Position numbers and translations under genes: made by a program. From OFTM10 sp964344055 (GTDB taxonomy: Bacteria > Actinomycetota > Acidimicrobiia > Acidimicrobiales > Aldehydirespiratoraceae), in NCBI GenBank assembly GCA_964344055.1, contig CAYFLT010000005.1:62001-126000 (forward strand): DNA of 64,000 bases, given 5' to 3'. This document shows, one piece after another, positions 18,801 to 27,113 of the stretch. The notes under the pieces were generated by a model that worked only from the letters and a program-made list of their open reading frames with translations, had not been told where the DNA came from and searched no databases. Position 1 is the first letter of the stretch, and each line of letters starts with the position of its first letter.

Positions 18801-18839
18801 TGAGGTCAAACGGGTGCCTGTCCCCGGCGTTTGACCTCA
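18801..18839. repeat. REP-like hairpin between convergent genes, copy 1
   Basis: Perfect 12-bp arms TGAGGTCAAACG and CGTTTGACCTCA flank a 15-nt loop beginning GGTGCCTG. The right arm covers the stop codon of the minus-strand gene. It may act as a bidirectional terminator. The loop start and size match a second element at 23514-23542, so it looks like a dispersed repeat family. Confidence 0.7.
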
Positions 18840-20861
18840 GGGGGCGGTGGCTCGTTCGCGGCGGAAGCGGACGTCGGCCGGGGAGGGCGCATCGAACTCG
18901 CGGGCGAACTGATGCCCGGCGTACACCGAGGTGGCCACCGTGCCGGGCGCGAGCGCATCGCCGATCCGCGTGACCGGCACCTGGCCGTCGAGCGCGTGGT
19001 AAAGCCCGTCGGTCGGGAGCCGCGAGGTGACCATCACCACGCATGCGGCCTCGACCTCGCGGATGGTCTCGGTGTGGACGCACTCGAGTGACACCACCCC
19101 GTCGCCGATCTCGCTGAGTGTCGTGCCGGTCGCCACATTCACACCGGCGCCGAGCACCCGGGCCTGAATCCGGTGCTGCTCCTCGGTGTGTGACGTCCAG
19201 GTGGACACCTCGTTGGCCGGGGTGACGAGGGTGACCTCGACACCGTGGTTGCGCAGGTGCTCGGCGATGACGCCACCCAGGTAGTAGTGGTCGTCGTCGT
19301 AGAGGACGACCGGCCCGTCCGGAATCGTGCCGTCGAGGATGTCGTCGGCGGTCAGGACCGATGCGCACTCGGAGCCGGGGACGGGATCCTCGAGCCAGCG
19401 GCCGGTGCCGTCGCGCCGCCAGGACGCACCGGCAGCGACCACGAGATGATCGGGGGCGAACTCGAGCACCTGAGCCTCGTCGACCTCACTGCCCGGATAG
19501 ACCTCCACGTTCGGCAACTTGTCGAGCATGGTGACCCGCCAGTCCCGAACCCGGGCATAGGACGCCAGGCCGGGCAGTGTCGACTCGCGTGTGACCCGCC
19601 CACCAAGCTCGTTGCGGGCCTCGGTGAGCACCACCTCGTACCCCCGCTTGCCGAGGGCGACGGACGCTTCGAGTCCGGCCGGCCCGGCCCCGACGATCAG
19701 GATGCGCGACTTCGACGTCCTCGGCTCGATCCGCTCGGGATGCCATCCCTTGCGCCACTCCTCGGACATGGTGGGGTTCTGGGTGCAGCGGATCGGCGTG
19801 CCGGTCTGGTCGCCGGTGTAGCAGATGTTGCAGCCGATGCATTCTCGGATCTCGTCCTCGCGACCCTCGGCGATCTTGTTCGGGAGGAACGGATCTGCGA
19901 TCGACGGGCGGGCCGCACCGACGAGATCGACGGTGCCGTCACGAACCATGCGCAGCATCGTCTCGGGCGAGGTGAAGCGGCCGACGCTGACGACCGGCTT
20001 GGTCGTCACGCTCTTGACCCACTTCATCGTGTCCTCGAGTCCGGCCTCGGGCACGAACCGGGCCGTACCCATCTCCCAGCTGTAGTCGTGGACGGTGATG
20101 TCCCACAGATCGGGGAGCTCGGCCAGCATCTCGAGTTGGGCCCTCGGCTCCTCGGTGGTCTGGGCGTGGTCCGGCCCTCCGTCGCTGGCGGAGAACCGAA
20201 CGGCGATCGCACAGGTGTCGCCGACCGCCTCCTTGGTCTCCTCGATGAGTTCCCTCACGAGCCGGACCCGGTTCTCGAGCGATCCGCCGTACTCGTCGGT
20301 GCGCTGGTTCGACGGGTCCAGGAACTGACGGAGCAGATACCAGTGGCAGGCGTAGACGTAGACGATGTCGAAGCCGGCCCGCTGGGCCCAGATGGCCGCC
20401 TCGCGGTGCCAGCGCTTGTACTCCTTGATGTCGTCCTTGGTCATGTGGCGGGTCTGGACTGGATCCCACACGCCGGCCGGGCGGCTGAACACCCCGACCG
20501 GCGATTCCCGTGAGTAGTGGTTGGCGCTGGCGGCGCCGCCGTGCCACAGCTCGATCCCGGCCAGCGACCCGTGGGCGTGGACCTGCTCGACCATGAGCGC
20601 GTGGGAACGGATGTCCTCGTCGTCCCACATCGTGGCCGAGGGGTACGGATCATCATCCGATGAGGCGTGGATCGAGCAGTATTCGGTGCACACGGTGCCC
20701 CAGCCGCCCTCCGCCTTCACGCCCCGGAGGGCGGCGAGGGTCTGGGGCCGGTTGTAGCCGATCCCTGTGCAGTGGGGGACCTGGTAGAAGCGGTTGGGTG
20801 CGGTGACCGGCCCGATCTGGACCGGCTCGAACAGCACGTCGAATCGCGGGTCGCGCGGCAT
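18837..20861 (-). CDS. trimethylamine-dehydrogenase-like FMN/[4Fe-4S] amine demethylase
   Basis: This 674-aa protein closely follows trimethylamine dehydrogenase, with the family start LFEPVQIGP and NRFYQVPHC; Cys31 matches the residue that covalently binds FMN. The [4Fe-4S] ligands Cys341, 344, 347 and 359 are present, and a second nucleotide-binding domain starts at RILIVGAGPAGLEA. Of the three aromatic residues that form the trimethylamine cage, Tyr61 and Trp262 are kept but the third position is Asp351, so the substrate is probably another N-methylated amine. Related proteins demethylate dimethylglycine (DgcA) or N-methylproline (StcD). It is divergent from a dimethylglycine-dehydrogenase-like gene. 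Confidence 0.85.
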   Translation of the reverse strand: MPRDPRFDVLFEPVQIGPVTAPNRFYQVPHCTGIGYNRPQTLAALRGVKAEGGWGTVCTEYCSIHASSDDDPYPSATMWDDEDIRSHALMVEQVHAHGSLAGIELWHGGAASANHYSRESPVGVFSRPAGVWDPVQTRHMTKDDIKEYKRWHREAAIWAQRAGFDIVYVYACHWYLLRQFLDPSNQRTDEYGGSLENRVRLVRELIEETKEAVGDTCAIAVRFSASDGGPDHAQTTEEPRAQLEMLAELPDLWDITVHDYSWEMGTARFVPEAGLEDTMKWVKSVTTKPVVSVGRFTSPETMLRMVRDGTVDLVGAARPSIADPFLPNKIAEGREDEIRECIGCNICYTGDQTGTPIRCTQNPTMSEEWRKGWHPERIEPRTSKSRILIVGAGPAGLEASVALGKRGYEVVLTEARNELGGRVTRESTLPGLASYARVRDWRVTMLDKLPNVEVYPGSEVDEAQVLEFAPDHLVVAAGASWRRDGTGRWLEDPVPGSECASVLTADDILDGTIPDGPVVLYDDDHYYLGGVIAEHLRNHGVEVTLVTPANEVSTWTSHTEEQHRIQARVLGAGVNVATGTTLSEIGDGVVSLECVHTETIREVEAACVVMVTSRLPTDGLYHALDGQVPVTRIGDALAPGTVATSVYAGHQFAREFDAPSPADVRFRRERATAP

Positions 20862-20946
20862 CGTTCCTCCCCAAGGTCGACGCCTGAATCCCTATCACAT
20901 CCTGGCCGGTGGCTACCCATTCCGTTGACGATCTCTAGCGGGCGAG

Positions 20947-20984
20947 GGAATCCGTGCCCGAAGCTCGATTGCGCGACGGATTCC
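20947..20984. promoter_or_regulatory. inverted repeat in a divergent promoter
   Basis: Arms GGAATCCGT (20947-20955) and ACGGATTCC (20976-20984) are exact inverted copies with 29 nt between arm starts, about three helical turns. They lie in the 166-nt space between two divergent amine-dehydrogenase genes, so a shared regulator operator is plausible. Confidence 0.45.
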
Positions 20985-21027
20985 GGCATAGAAGGATGGG
21001 TGAGGCCGACGCGGAGTGGGGGCAGAG

Positions 21028-23499
21028 ATGAACGCCGACAAGCATCAGAACCAGGGATTCCCCGAACGGGCGCGAGTGGTGGTGATCGGTGGCGGCGTCA
21101 TCGGCACCAGCGTCGCGTACCACCTGACCAAGCTGGGTTGGGACGACGTCGTGCTCCTCGAGCGGGACCAGCTGACGTCGGGGACGACCTGGCACGCTGC
21201 AGGGCTCATCGTGTCGGGCGGGATGACCACCGAGACGCTCGCTTGGATGGCGAAGTACTCCCGCGATCTCTACGAGGTGCTCGAGGACGAGACCGGCATG
21301 TCGACCGGCTTCCAGCCGGTCGGCTACCTCCAGACCGCCAGCAACCCGCGCCGGTTGGCCAAGCTGCGTCGGGAGGCCGACTTCCTCCGGCTCATGGGGA
21401 TCGAGCGCGAGGAGATCTCCGGCGCCGACGTTGCCGCGATGTGGCCCCAGCTCGACGCGAGCGCGGTGCTCGGCGGCTTCTACACGGCGAACGAGGGGCG
21501 AGCCGACCCCTACAACGTCGCCCACTCGCTGGCCGCCGGTGCCCGCCTCGGCGGCGCCCGGGTCATCCAGGGCACACCGGTGACCGGGGTCACCCAACGC
21601 GACGGCCGGGTGACCGGTGTGATCACCGCCGAGGGCACCATCGAGGCCGAATACGTCGTCAACTGCGCGGGCATGTGGGCCCGGCAGCTCGGGGCGATGG
21701 CCGGTGTGTCGATCCCGCTCCAGGCGATCGAGCACGCCTACCTGATCAGCGAACCGTTCGAGGGAGTGTCGCCCGACCTGCCGATCTTCGAGGACCCCGA
21801 CCGCTTCGCGTACTACCGGGAGGAGACCGGTGGTCTCATGGTCGGGTTGTTCGAACCGGTGGCCGCGCCCTGGTCGCTCGACGGTATCCCCGACGACTTC
21901 AGCTTCGGGGAGATCCCTTCGGACTGGGATCGGCTGGCGCCGTTCCTCGAGTTCGCCTTGGAGATCCTGCCCCAGCTCGCCGATGTCGGGATCCGCAAGC
22001 TCTTCACCAGCCCCGAGAGCTTCACCCCCGACAACGGCTACCTGATGGGCGAAGCCCCCGAGCTCGACAACTACTTCGTGGCCGCCGGCTTCAACTCGCT
22101 CGGGATCCTGAGCGGAGGCGGCGCGGGGTCGATCATCGCCAGCTGGATCGTCGACGGCATCGCACCGGTCGACGTCACCGACATCGACATCGCCCGCCTG
22201 TCGCCGTGGCAGACGAACCGCTCCTACCTCGGTGAACGAAGCGTGGAGCTGCTCGGTCGACTCCACTCGACCGGATCGTGGCCCCACTCGAGTCCGGAGA
22301 AGGCCCGTGATGTGCGACGGTCGGTCCTCCACGATCGGCTGGCCGACGCCGGTGCCCACTTCAGTGAATCGTCGGGCTGGGAGCTCACCTCGTGGTTCGC
22401 GCCGGACGGGCAGCCCGAGGAGTCGGAGCTGAGCTACGGCCGTCACCCGTGGTTCGACCTCCACGCGGTGGAACACGCCGCGGTACGGGAGGCAGTCGGG
22501 CTCTTCGACATGTCGTCCATGTCGAACTTCTTCGTCGAGGGTCCGGGCGCGGAGGCATTGCTGAACCGGATCGGCGGCAACAACGTGTCGGTTCCGGTCG
22601 GCCAGTGTGTCTACAGCCAGTTCCTCAACGAGCGGGGCACGATCGAGGCCGATGTCACCATCACCCGGGTGGCCGAGCAGCGCTACCTCCTCGTGGTGGC
22701 GGAGCTGTTCCATCGGCGGACCGAGGCGTTGCTCCGTCGAGCGATCGGCGACGACCTGGTCGTGGTCACCGACGTCACGTCCGGCTACGCCCTGATCAGT
22801 CTGCAGGGCCCGAACTCCCGGGCGCTGCTGGCCGAGATCACCGATGCCGACCTGTCCAACGAGGCATTCCCGTACTACACGGCCCAGGAGATCAACCTGC
22901 ACCACGGTCGCGGGCTGACCCAACGGATGAGCTTCGTCGGCGAGCTCGGCTGGGAGTTGTTCGTACCGACCGACTTCGCCCTCGGCGTCTACGACCGGTT
23001 GCTGGCGGTCGGTGCCGGCCACGGTCTGCGCCACGTCGGGATGGAGACGCTCGAGAGCACCCGGACCGAAGCCGGCCGGCTCGACTACGGGCTCGACATC
23101 GAGAACTCGGACTCGCCGCTCGAGGCCGGTCTCGCCTTCGCGATCGACTTCGACAAGCCCGACGGCTTCGTCGGACGCGACGCCCTCCTCGAGCAGCGGG
23201 AGAACGGGCCGTACCGCTCGCGGCTCGTGCAGTTCCTGCTGGAGGACCCTGAGCCGCTGTTGCACGGGGAGGAGCCGATCCTGCTCGACGGCGATGTTGT
23301 CGGCTACCTGCGGTCGGGCGCCTACGGTCACACCCTCGGTGGGGCGATGGGTTTCGGCTATGTCGAACACGCCGACGGAGTCACTGCGGATCTCGTCAGC
23401 GGTGGAGCGTTCGAGATCGTGGTCGAGAGCGAGCACTATCCGGCGAAGGCGTCGCTGCGAGCGATGTACGACCCCCAGAACCTCCGTCCCAAGTCCTGA
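21028..23499 (+). CDS. dimethylglycine/sarcosine dehydrogenase-like FAD-GcvT protein
   Basis: An 823-aa two-part enzyme. The N-terminal half is a DAO-type FAD domain (VVVIGGGVIGTSVAYHL). It includes GTTWHAAGLIV, whose His covalently binds FAD in dimethylglycine dehydrogenase. The C-terminal half, from about residue 430, is a GcvT-like aminomethyl/tetrahydrofolate domain (FDMSSMSNFFVEGPGAEALL) with its GcvT C-terminal barrel. It should oxidatively demethylate an N-methylated amine and pass the C1 unit to tetrahydrofolate. I chose the ATG at 21028; a GTG at 21016 would add four residues. Confidence 0.9.
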   Translation: MNADKHQNQGFPERARVVVIGGGVIGTSVAYHLTKLGWDDVVLLERDQLTSGTTWHAAGLIVSGGMTTETLAWMAKYSRDLYEVLEDETGMSTGFQPVGYLQTASNPRRLAKLRREADFLRLMGIEREEISGADVAAMWPQLDASAVLGGFYTANEGRADPYNVAHSLAAGARLGGARVIQGTPVTGVTQRDGRVTGVITAEGTIEAEYVVNCAGMWARQLGAMAGVSIPLQAIEHAYLISEPFEGVSPDLPIFEDPDRFAYYREETGGLMVGLFEPVAAPWSLDGIPDDFSFGEIPSDWDRLAPFLEFALEILPQLADVGIRKLFTSPESFTPDNGYLMGEAPELDNYFVAAGFNSLGILSGGGAGSIIASWIVDGIAPVDVTDIDIARLSPWQTNRSYLGERSVELLGRLHSTGSWPHSSPEKARDVRRSVLHDRLADAGAHFSESSGWELTSWFAPDGQPEESELSYGRHPWFDLHAVEHAAVREAVGLFDMSSMSNFFVEGPGAEALLNRIGGNNVSVPVGQCVYSQFLNERGTIEADVTITRVAEQRYLLVVAELFHRRTEALLRRAIGDDLVVVTDVTSGYALISLQGPNSRALLAEITDADLSNEAFPYYTAQEINLHHGRGLTQRMSFVGELGWELFVPTDFALGVYDRLLAVGAGHGLRHVGMETLESTRTEAGRLDYGLDIENSDSPLEAGLAFAIDFDKPDGFVGRDALLEQRENGPYRSRLVQFLLEDPEPLLHGEEPILLDGDVVGYLRSGAYGHTLGGAMGFGYVEHADGVTADLVSGGAFEIVVESEHYPAKASLRAMYDPQNLRPKS

Positions 23500-23513
23500 A
23501 TCCGGGGTCGAGA

Positions 23514-23542
23514 TGTTTCGGGTGCCTGGCACCAGCGAAACA
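23514..23542. repeat. REP-like hairpin between convergent genes, copy 2
   Basis: Arms TGTTTCG and CGAAACA surround a 15-nt loop GGTGCCTGGCACCAG, itself containing the palindrome GGTGCCTGGCACC. The loop shares its size and first eight bases with copy 1 at 18801-18839, while the arms differ. It also lies between two convergent genes. Confidence 0.65.
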
Positions 23543-23589
23543 ACTCTTCTGCGAGGCGAGCGACACGGAGTGTCGCGATCCCGCAGGTG

Positions 23590-24955
23590 TCAACTGTCGA
23601 AGCCGACTCCGAAGCGGTCGAGGGTTTTGAGGAGGAGGCCGTTCTCTCCGGTGCGGTCGGCCTTGGCGATGGCGCGCCGGGTTGTCTGGATCGCCAAGGA
23701 GCGGACGGGTTCGGGCGGGAAAGGGAAGGGCTTCTTGCGGACCATCTTCAGCGCGGTGCGTTCGGTGTCGAGCCCGTCGACCAGGTCGAGCGCCACTCGC
23801 GCGCCGAATCGGCTGGCGCCCACGCCGAGGCCGGTGTAGCCGGCCGCCCAGGCGAGGCGGCCGTCGTGGCGGGTGCCGAACGCGACCGCGAACTTCGNNN
23901 NNNNNNNTGGGGAAACGCCCCGAAGAAGTGCCCGACTAACAGCTCGTAGGACGGCATCCGGTCTTCGTAGGCCGGACCCATGCCGTTGCGGAAGTAGTAG
24001 TTGGCGTCGTAGCCGCCCCAGAGGATCCGGTCGTCGGCGGTGCGGCGGTAGTAGTGGAACTGGTTGCCGGCGTCGGCCAACCCCTCCCGGCCCTCCCAGC
24101 CGATCGAGCCGAGCTGCTCGGTCGACAACGGCTCGGTCATCAGGACGTGGTCGTAGACGGGCACGATGTAGCGCCGCATCTGGCGGACCGGTTCGGCCCA
24201 GGCGTTGGTGGCCACGATCNNNNNNNNNNGATCACCCGATCGGCGCGTACCGTTCCCCGGTCGGTGGTGACCCGGAGGGTGCCACCCTGATCCTCGATGC
24301 CGGTGACCCGGCTCTGGTCGTGGATCGCCGCGCCGAGCTCGGCAGCAACCCGCTTCAAACCCCAGGCGAGCCGGGCCGGGTCGACCAGTGCCATCGAGTC
24401 GTGGCCCGCCAGTCCCCCGAGGTAGGTCGGGGAGGCGGCGACGGCCCGGGCCGCGGTCTGGTCCAGGAGGGTGTGCGCGACGCCGTGCTCGCGGTAGATC
24501 GTCGCGGCGTCGGCCTGATCGGCGACCTGCCAGTCGGCCACCGCCATCGAGATCTCGTCGGCGCGGTGGGCGTCGGCGTCGATCCCGTGGCGCTCGATCG
24601 TGTCGAGGATCGCGTCGAGGTTCTCGGCCCCGAGCTGCTCGAGGGTGGCGATGTCGTCGGGCCAGTGGTTGAGGCCGTTCAGGAAGCCGTGGGTGAGCGA
24701 GGCATCGCAGAAACCGCCGTTGCGGCTCGACGCGCCGAAGCCACACACCTCGGCCTCGAGCACCACGACACGGCGGCCCGGCGTCTCCTCGAGCGCCTGG
24801 ACCGCAGACCAGAGACCGGTGAAGCCGCCGCCGATGATGCAGAGGTCGGCGTTGACGTGTCCGCTGAGCGGATCGGCTGCCTCGGGTGCGTCGGGACGGT
24901 CGCTCCAGAAGACCGCGGGTTCGGCCGCTCGGGCGAGTCGGGCCGGGTCGGTCAC
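23590..24955 (-). CDS. DadA/PuuB-type FAD oxidoreductase (interrupted by two gaps)
   Basis: A flavoprotein of roughly 450-480 aa. Its ADP-binding motif is ADLCIIGGGFTGLWSAVQAL and its FAD-contact segment CGFGASSRNGGFCD. The C-terminal YTGLGVGASRFGARVALDL is typical of PuuB/OrdL relatives. Two 10-N gaps (23898-23907, 24220-24229) break the frame. The second is probably a false gap; the first hides about 20-25 residues by family comparison. The GTG start at 24955 overlaps the cupin stop in a GTGA, making this the last gene of a fully coupled four-gene operon. Oxidation of a secondary amine is the likely reaction. Confidence 0.85.
23898..23907. other. assembly gap (10 N) in the FAD oxidoreductase
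   Basis: The frame differs on either side and the protein lacks a stretch expected between FFGAFP and FAVAFGTRHDG. The gap is therefore real and longer than 10 nt. Confidence 0.95.
24220..24229. other. assembly gap (10 N), probably a false gap
   Basis: The left edge ends GATC and the right edge begins GATC. Merging these four bases gives an uninterrupted reading frame through ADRVIVATNAW, the expected flavoprotein motif. The Ns probably hide a 4-bp contig overlap and no missing sequence. Confidence 0.9.
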
Positions 24956-25296
24956 GAGACCACGGCGTAGATCTTCTGCATGTCCTCGACGACGTCCCAA
25001 CGGCCGGCCCAGCCCTTGGGAAGATGGAAGACGTCGCCCCGCCGCAGGTCGTGCACGGTGCCGTCGGGTTCGGTCAGCCGGAGGTGGCCCGACAGCATCA
25101 CGATGAACTCCTCGACCGGGTAGTCGTCCTCGTCCCAGCCGCCCACGGTGGCCTCCCAGACGCCGGTCTCGAGGGTGCCCTCGGTGAACTCGCCCAGCTG
25201 CCATGTCGAGGTGGTGCCGTCGGGCTGTTCGGGATCCGGCTGCATCGCGGCCAGCAGGTCGGCGACGCTTCCGGCCGTTCCGGTCGGCGTGGTCAT
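24952..25296 (-). CDS. cupin-domain protein
   Basis: A 114-aa single cupin barrel. The segments EEFIVMLSGHLRLTEPDG and GDVFHLPKGWAGRWDV match the two conserved cupin boxes of the Cupin_3/DUF861 type found with amine and ureide catabolism genes. It overlaps both neighbours by 4 nt (ATGA upstream, GTGA downstream). The role could be metal-dependent catalysis or ligand sensing; no DNA-binding domain is attached. Confidence 0.85.
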   Translation of the reverse strand: MTTPTGTAGSVADLLAAMQPDPEQPDGTTSTWQLGEFTEGTLETGVWEATVGGWDEDDYPVEEFIVMLSGHLRLTEPDGTVHDLRRGDVFHLPKGWAGRWDVVEDMQKIYAVVS

Positions 25297-25928
25297 GGCT
25301 GACGCTCCGGGTTTCGCCAGCAGATGAGGGTGGAGTAGCTGTCGACGGTGGGGTCGTTCACATAGTCGGTGAGTACGCCGAGGACCTCGAAGCCGTTCTC
25401 GATCTGGAAGGTGGTGGTGGGGTCGTACAGCTCACCGGCCACCACCTTGGCCACGTACTCCTCGGCACTCATGGTGTCCTTGTGGTCCCGATATCCCGGG
25501 ATCACACCACCGGCGACGATGCCCATCTTGTCGAACCGGCGGACGCAGTCCTTGCGCAGCTCGTAGAGCCGGCGGCCGATGCCGCGGCCGCGGTATTCGG
25601 GGTACACCGAGATGTCGGTGCCGTAGTACCAGGGGTTGTCCATCGAGTGGTTGGAGACGCCGTCCTCGCCGGTGATGTCGGCCAGGGTGTGGTCGGTGTG
25701 TTCGAAGTCGAACTCCACGAACAGGCCGAGCCCCATGCCGATCGGACGGTCGCCGTCGAGCACGACGAAGTTGCCCTCGGGGAAGGCGTGGGCCAGGCGG
25801 GTGAGCTCCTCTGCGTCGTAGAGATCGGCCGGGTCGATGGTGTGGAACACCGACAGCTCGAGCTCCTCCAAGGCCTCGGCATGCTCGGGGGCGAGGTTGA
25901 CGTAGCGGAGCTCGGTCGGCTCGCTCAC
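25293..25928 (-). CDS. GNAT N-acetyltransferase
   Basis: A 211-aa acetyltransferase with the acetyl-CoA loop YPEYRGRGIGRRLYELRKD. The region around VAGGVIPGYRDHKDTMSAEEYV resembles the GNAT half of proteins that elsewhere are fused to a carbon-nitrogen hydrolase; here it stands alone. It sits between an Ntn-hydrolase and a cupin gene with 4-nt overlaps on both sides, so the products should work together. N-acylation of the imported amine is the simplest reading, but this is inference. Confidence 0.85.
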   Translation of the reverse strand: MSEPTELRYVNLAPEHAEALEELELSVFHTIDPADLYDAEELTRLAHAFPEGNFVVLDGDRPIGMGLGLFVEFDFEHTDHTLADITGEDGVSNHSMDNPWYYGTDISVYPEYRGRGIGRRLYELRKDCVRRFDKMGIVAGGVIPGYRDHKDTMSAEEYVAKVVAGELYDPTTTFQIENGFEVLGVLTDYVNDPTVDSYSTLICWRNPERQP

Positions 25929-27016
25929 GAGGCGAACTCGATCTTCTGGAACTCGTTCTCGGCCGGGATCCCCCAGACCGCCCAGAACTCTTTCGTCTTG
26001 GGCCGCATGATCGCGGCCCCTGAGGACTCGACGTGGTACGGGGGCACCGCCCGCTGGCAGACCGCGGTGGGCTCGCGGGTCAGCTCCATGAGGTCGTCGG
26101 CGTCGATGCCGTCGCGGTCGAGCCATGCCCGCCCGGTGGAGAGGCGACGGTGGGACGAATCCTGCAACGCGGCGTCGCGGGCGCCCTGGACCGCGTCGGT
26201 CTCGGGCGTTGTGGTGTGGTTGGTGTGGACGATCGCCTCGTCGTCCAGCTCCCAGACCGGGCGGACGGTGGGCATGGCTTCGATGTTGTAGCCCGTGCCG
26301 TCCGCGTCGAAGGTGAGGAAGTTGTGGCCTCCCGCCAGCTCGGCGTCGAGGATCGCATCCTTGGCCGCCCCGGCGTCCGGTTGTCCGAGCGCGTCGCGGA
26401 CCACCTGGGTCCAGCAGACGCCTCGCTGGCCGTCGGTGGCACTCAGGTTGTTGATGCCGACGCACACCCCGGTCTCGCTCATCCCGATCTGGCCGAGGGC
26501 GCCGGTGGTGGTGAACACCAGAGCCGCGGGCGCGTCGGCCGGCTTGGTGCGCAGGAGGAGGACGTGGTCGGTGGCAGTGTCGTGCATGTCCCATGTCTGG
26601 GCGAAGAAGCCGGCCCCGTCGGCCCGGTGGTCGGGGACGATCGCGGCGGTGCAGTCGTCCTCCATCAGCGATACCGGGAGCGGTCCGCCCACCTCGGCGC
26701 GGACCGTGTCGACGAAGTCGGTGAACCCGCCGACCACCACTGCTTCCGCGGGGCTGATGCCCGCAGCGGCCGCCATCGCGATCATCTCCGCGTACAACGC
26801 AGGGGAGTGGGTCTCATGGGCGGGAAGCATCGACTCGGCGATGTCGAGGACCGTTGCCCGATCCAATGGGCCGCCGGACCACAAGCCGGACATCACGAGC
26901 TCGACCCGCTCGTTCATGTAGTGGCGGATCTCGTCGGCGTACGCCGCGCCATGGGTGTGACCCATCTGTTCCGGCGAGCCGGCGACGTCGAGGATGCGGA
27001 TCGGAGGACGCTGCAT
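25925..27016 (-). CDS. C45-family Ntn-hydrolase (penicillin acyltransferase-like)
   Basis: A 363-aa protein of the acyl-CoA:6-aminopenicillanate acyltransferase (peptidase C45) family. It is expected to cleave itself so that Cys122, in EDDCTAAIV, becomes the N-terminal nucleophile. GFFAQTWDMHD and NNLSATDGQRGVCW are matching family segments. Members hydrolyse or transfer acyl groups on amides. I chose the ATG at 27016; a -10-like CAGAAT lies only a few bases upstream, so the mRNA may be nearly leaderless. It is the first gene of the coupled minus-strand operon. Confidence 0.85.
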   Translation of the reverse strand: MQRPPIRILDVAGSPEQMGHTHGAAYADEIRHYMNERVELVMSGLWSGGPLDRATVLDIAESMLPAHETHSPALYAEMIAMAAAAGISPAEAVVVGGFTDFVDTVRAEVGGPLPVSLMEDDCTAAIVPDHRADGAGFFAQTWDMHDTATDHVLLLRTKPADAPAALVFTTTGALGQIGMSETGVCVGINNLSATDGQRGVCWTQVVRDALGQPDAGAAKDAILDAELAGGHNFLTFDADGTGYNIEAMPTVRPVWELDDEAIVHTNHTTTPETDAVQGARDAALQDSSHRRLSTGRAWLDRDGIDADDLMELTREPTAVCQRAVPPYHVESSGAAIMRPKTKEFWAVWGIPAENEFQKIEFAS

Positions 27017-27022
27017 CTCCGC

Positions 27023-27089
27023 ATTCTGACGAGCCGTTTCGGACAAATCAACCGATTCGGTTGCGTTGTCGGTCAGGATGATGTTGAAT
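27023..27089. promoter_or_regulatory. divergent promoter pair
   Basis: Plus strand: TTGCGT (27061-27066), 17-bp spacer, TTGAAT (27084-27089), with transcription expected to start near 27096, before the ATG at 27114. Minus strand: TTGATT (27051-27046), 17-bp spacer, CAGAAT (27028-27023), placing the start at about the ATG at 27016. The -35 boxes face each other across a palindrome. Confidence 0.5.
27049..27063. promoter_or_regulatory. palindromic operator overlapping both -35 boxes
   Basis: CAACCGATTCGGTTG is a perfect palindrome (7-bp arms, central T) in the divergent promoter of the C45 and transaminase operons. It touches both predicted -35 boxes. A Lrp/AsnC regulator encoded in the plus-strand operon is the obvious candidate to bind it (inference). 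Confidence 0.55.
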
Positions 27090-27113
27090 CCGTCCCGAAA
27101 AGGGGGAACAACG

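Noticed and set aside
23590..24955. Pseudogene from frameshifts in the FAD oxidoreductase
   Set aside because: Both frame changes coincide with 10-N assembly gaps, and one is repaired by merging a 4-bp overlap. The coding sequence is otherwise intact.
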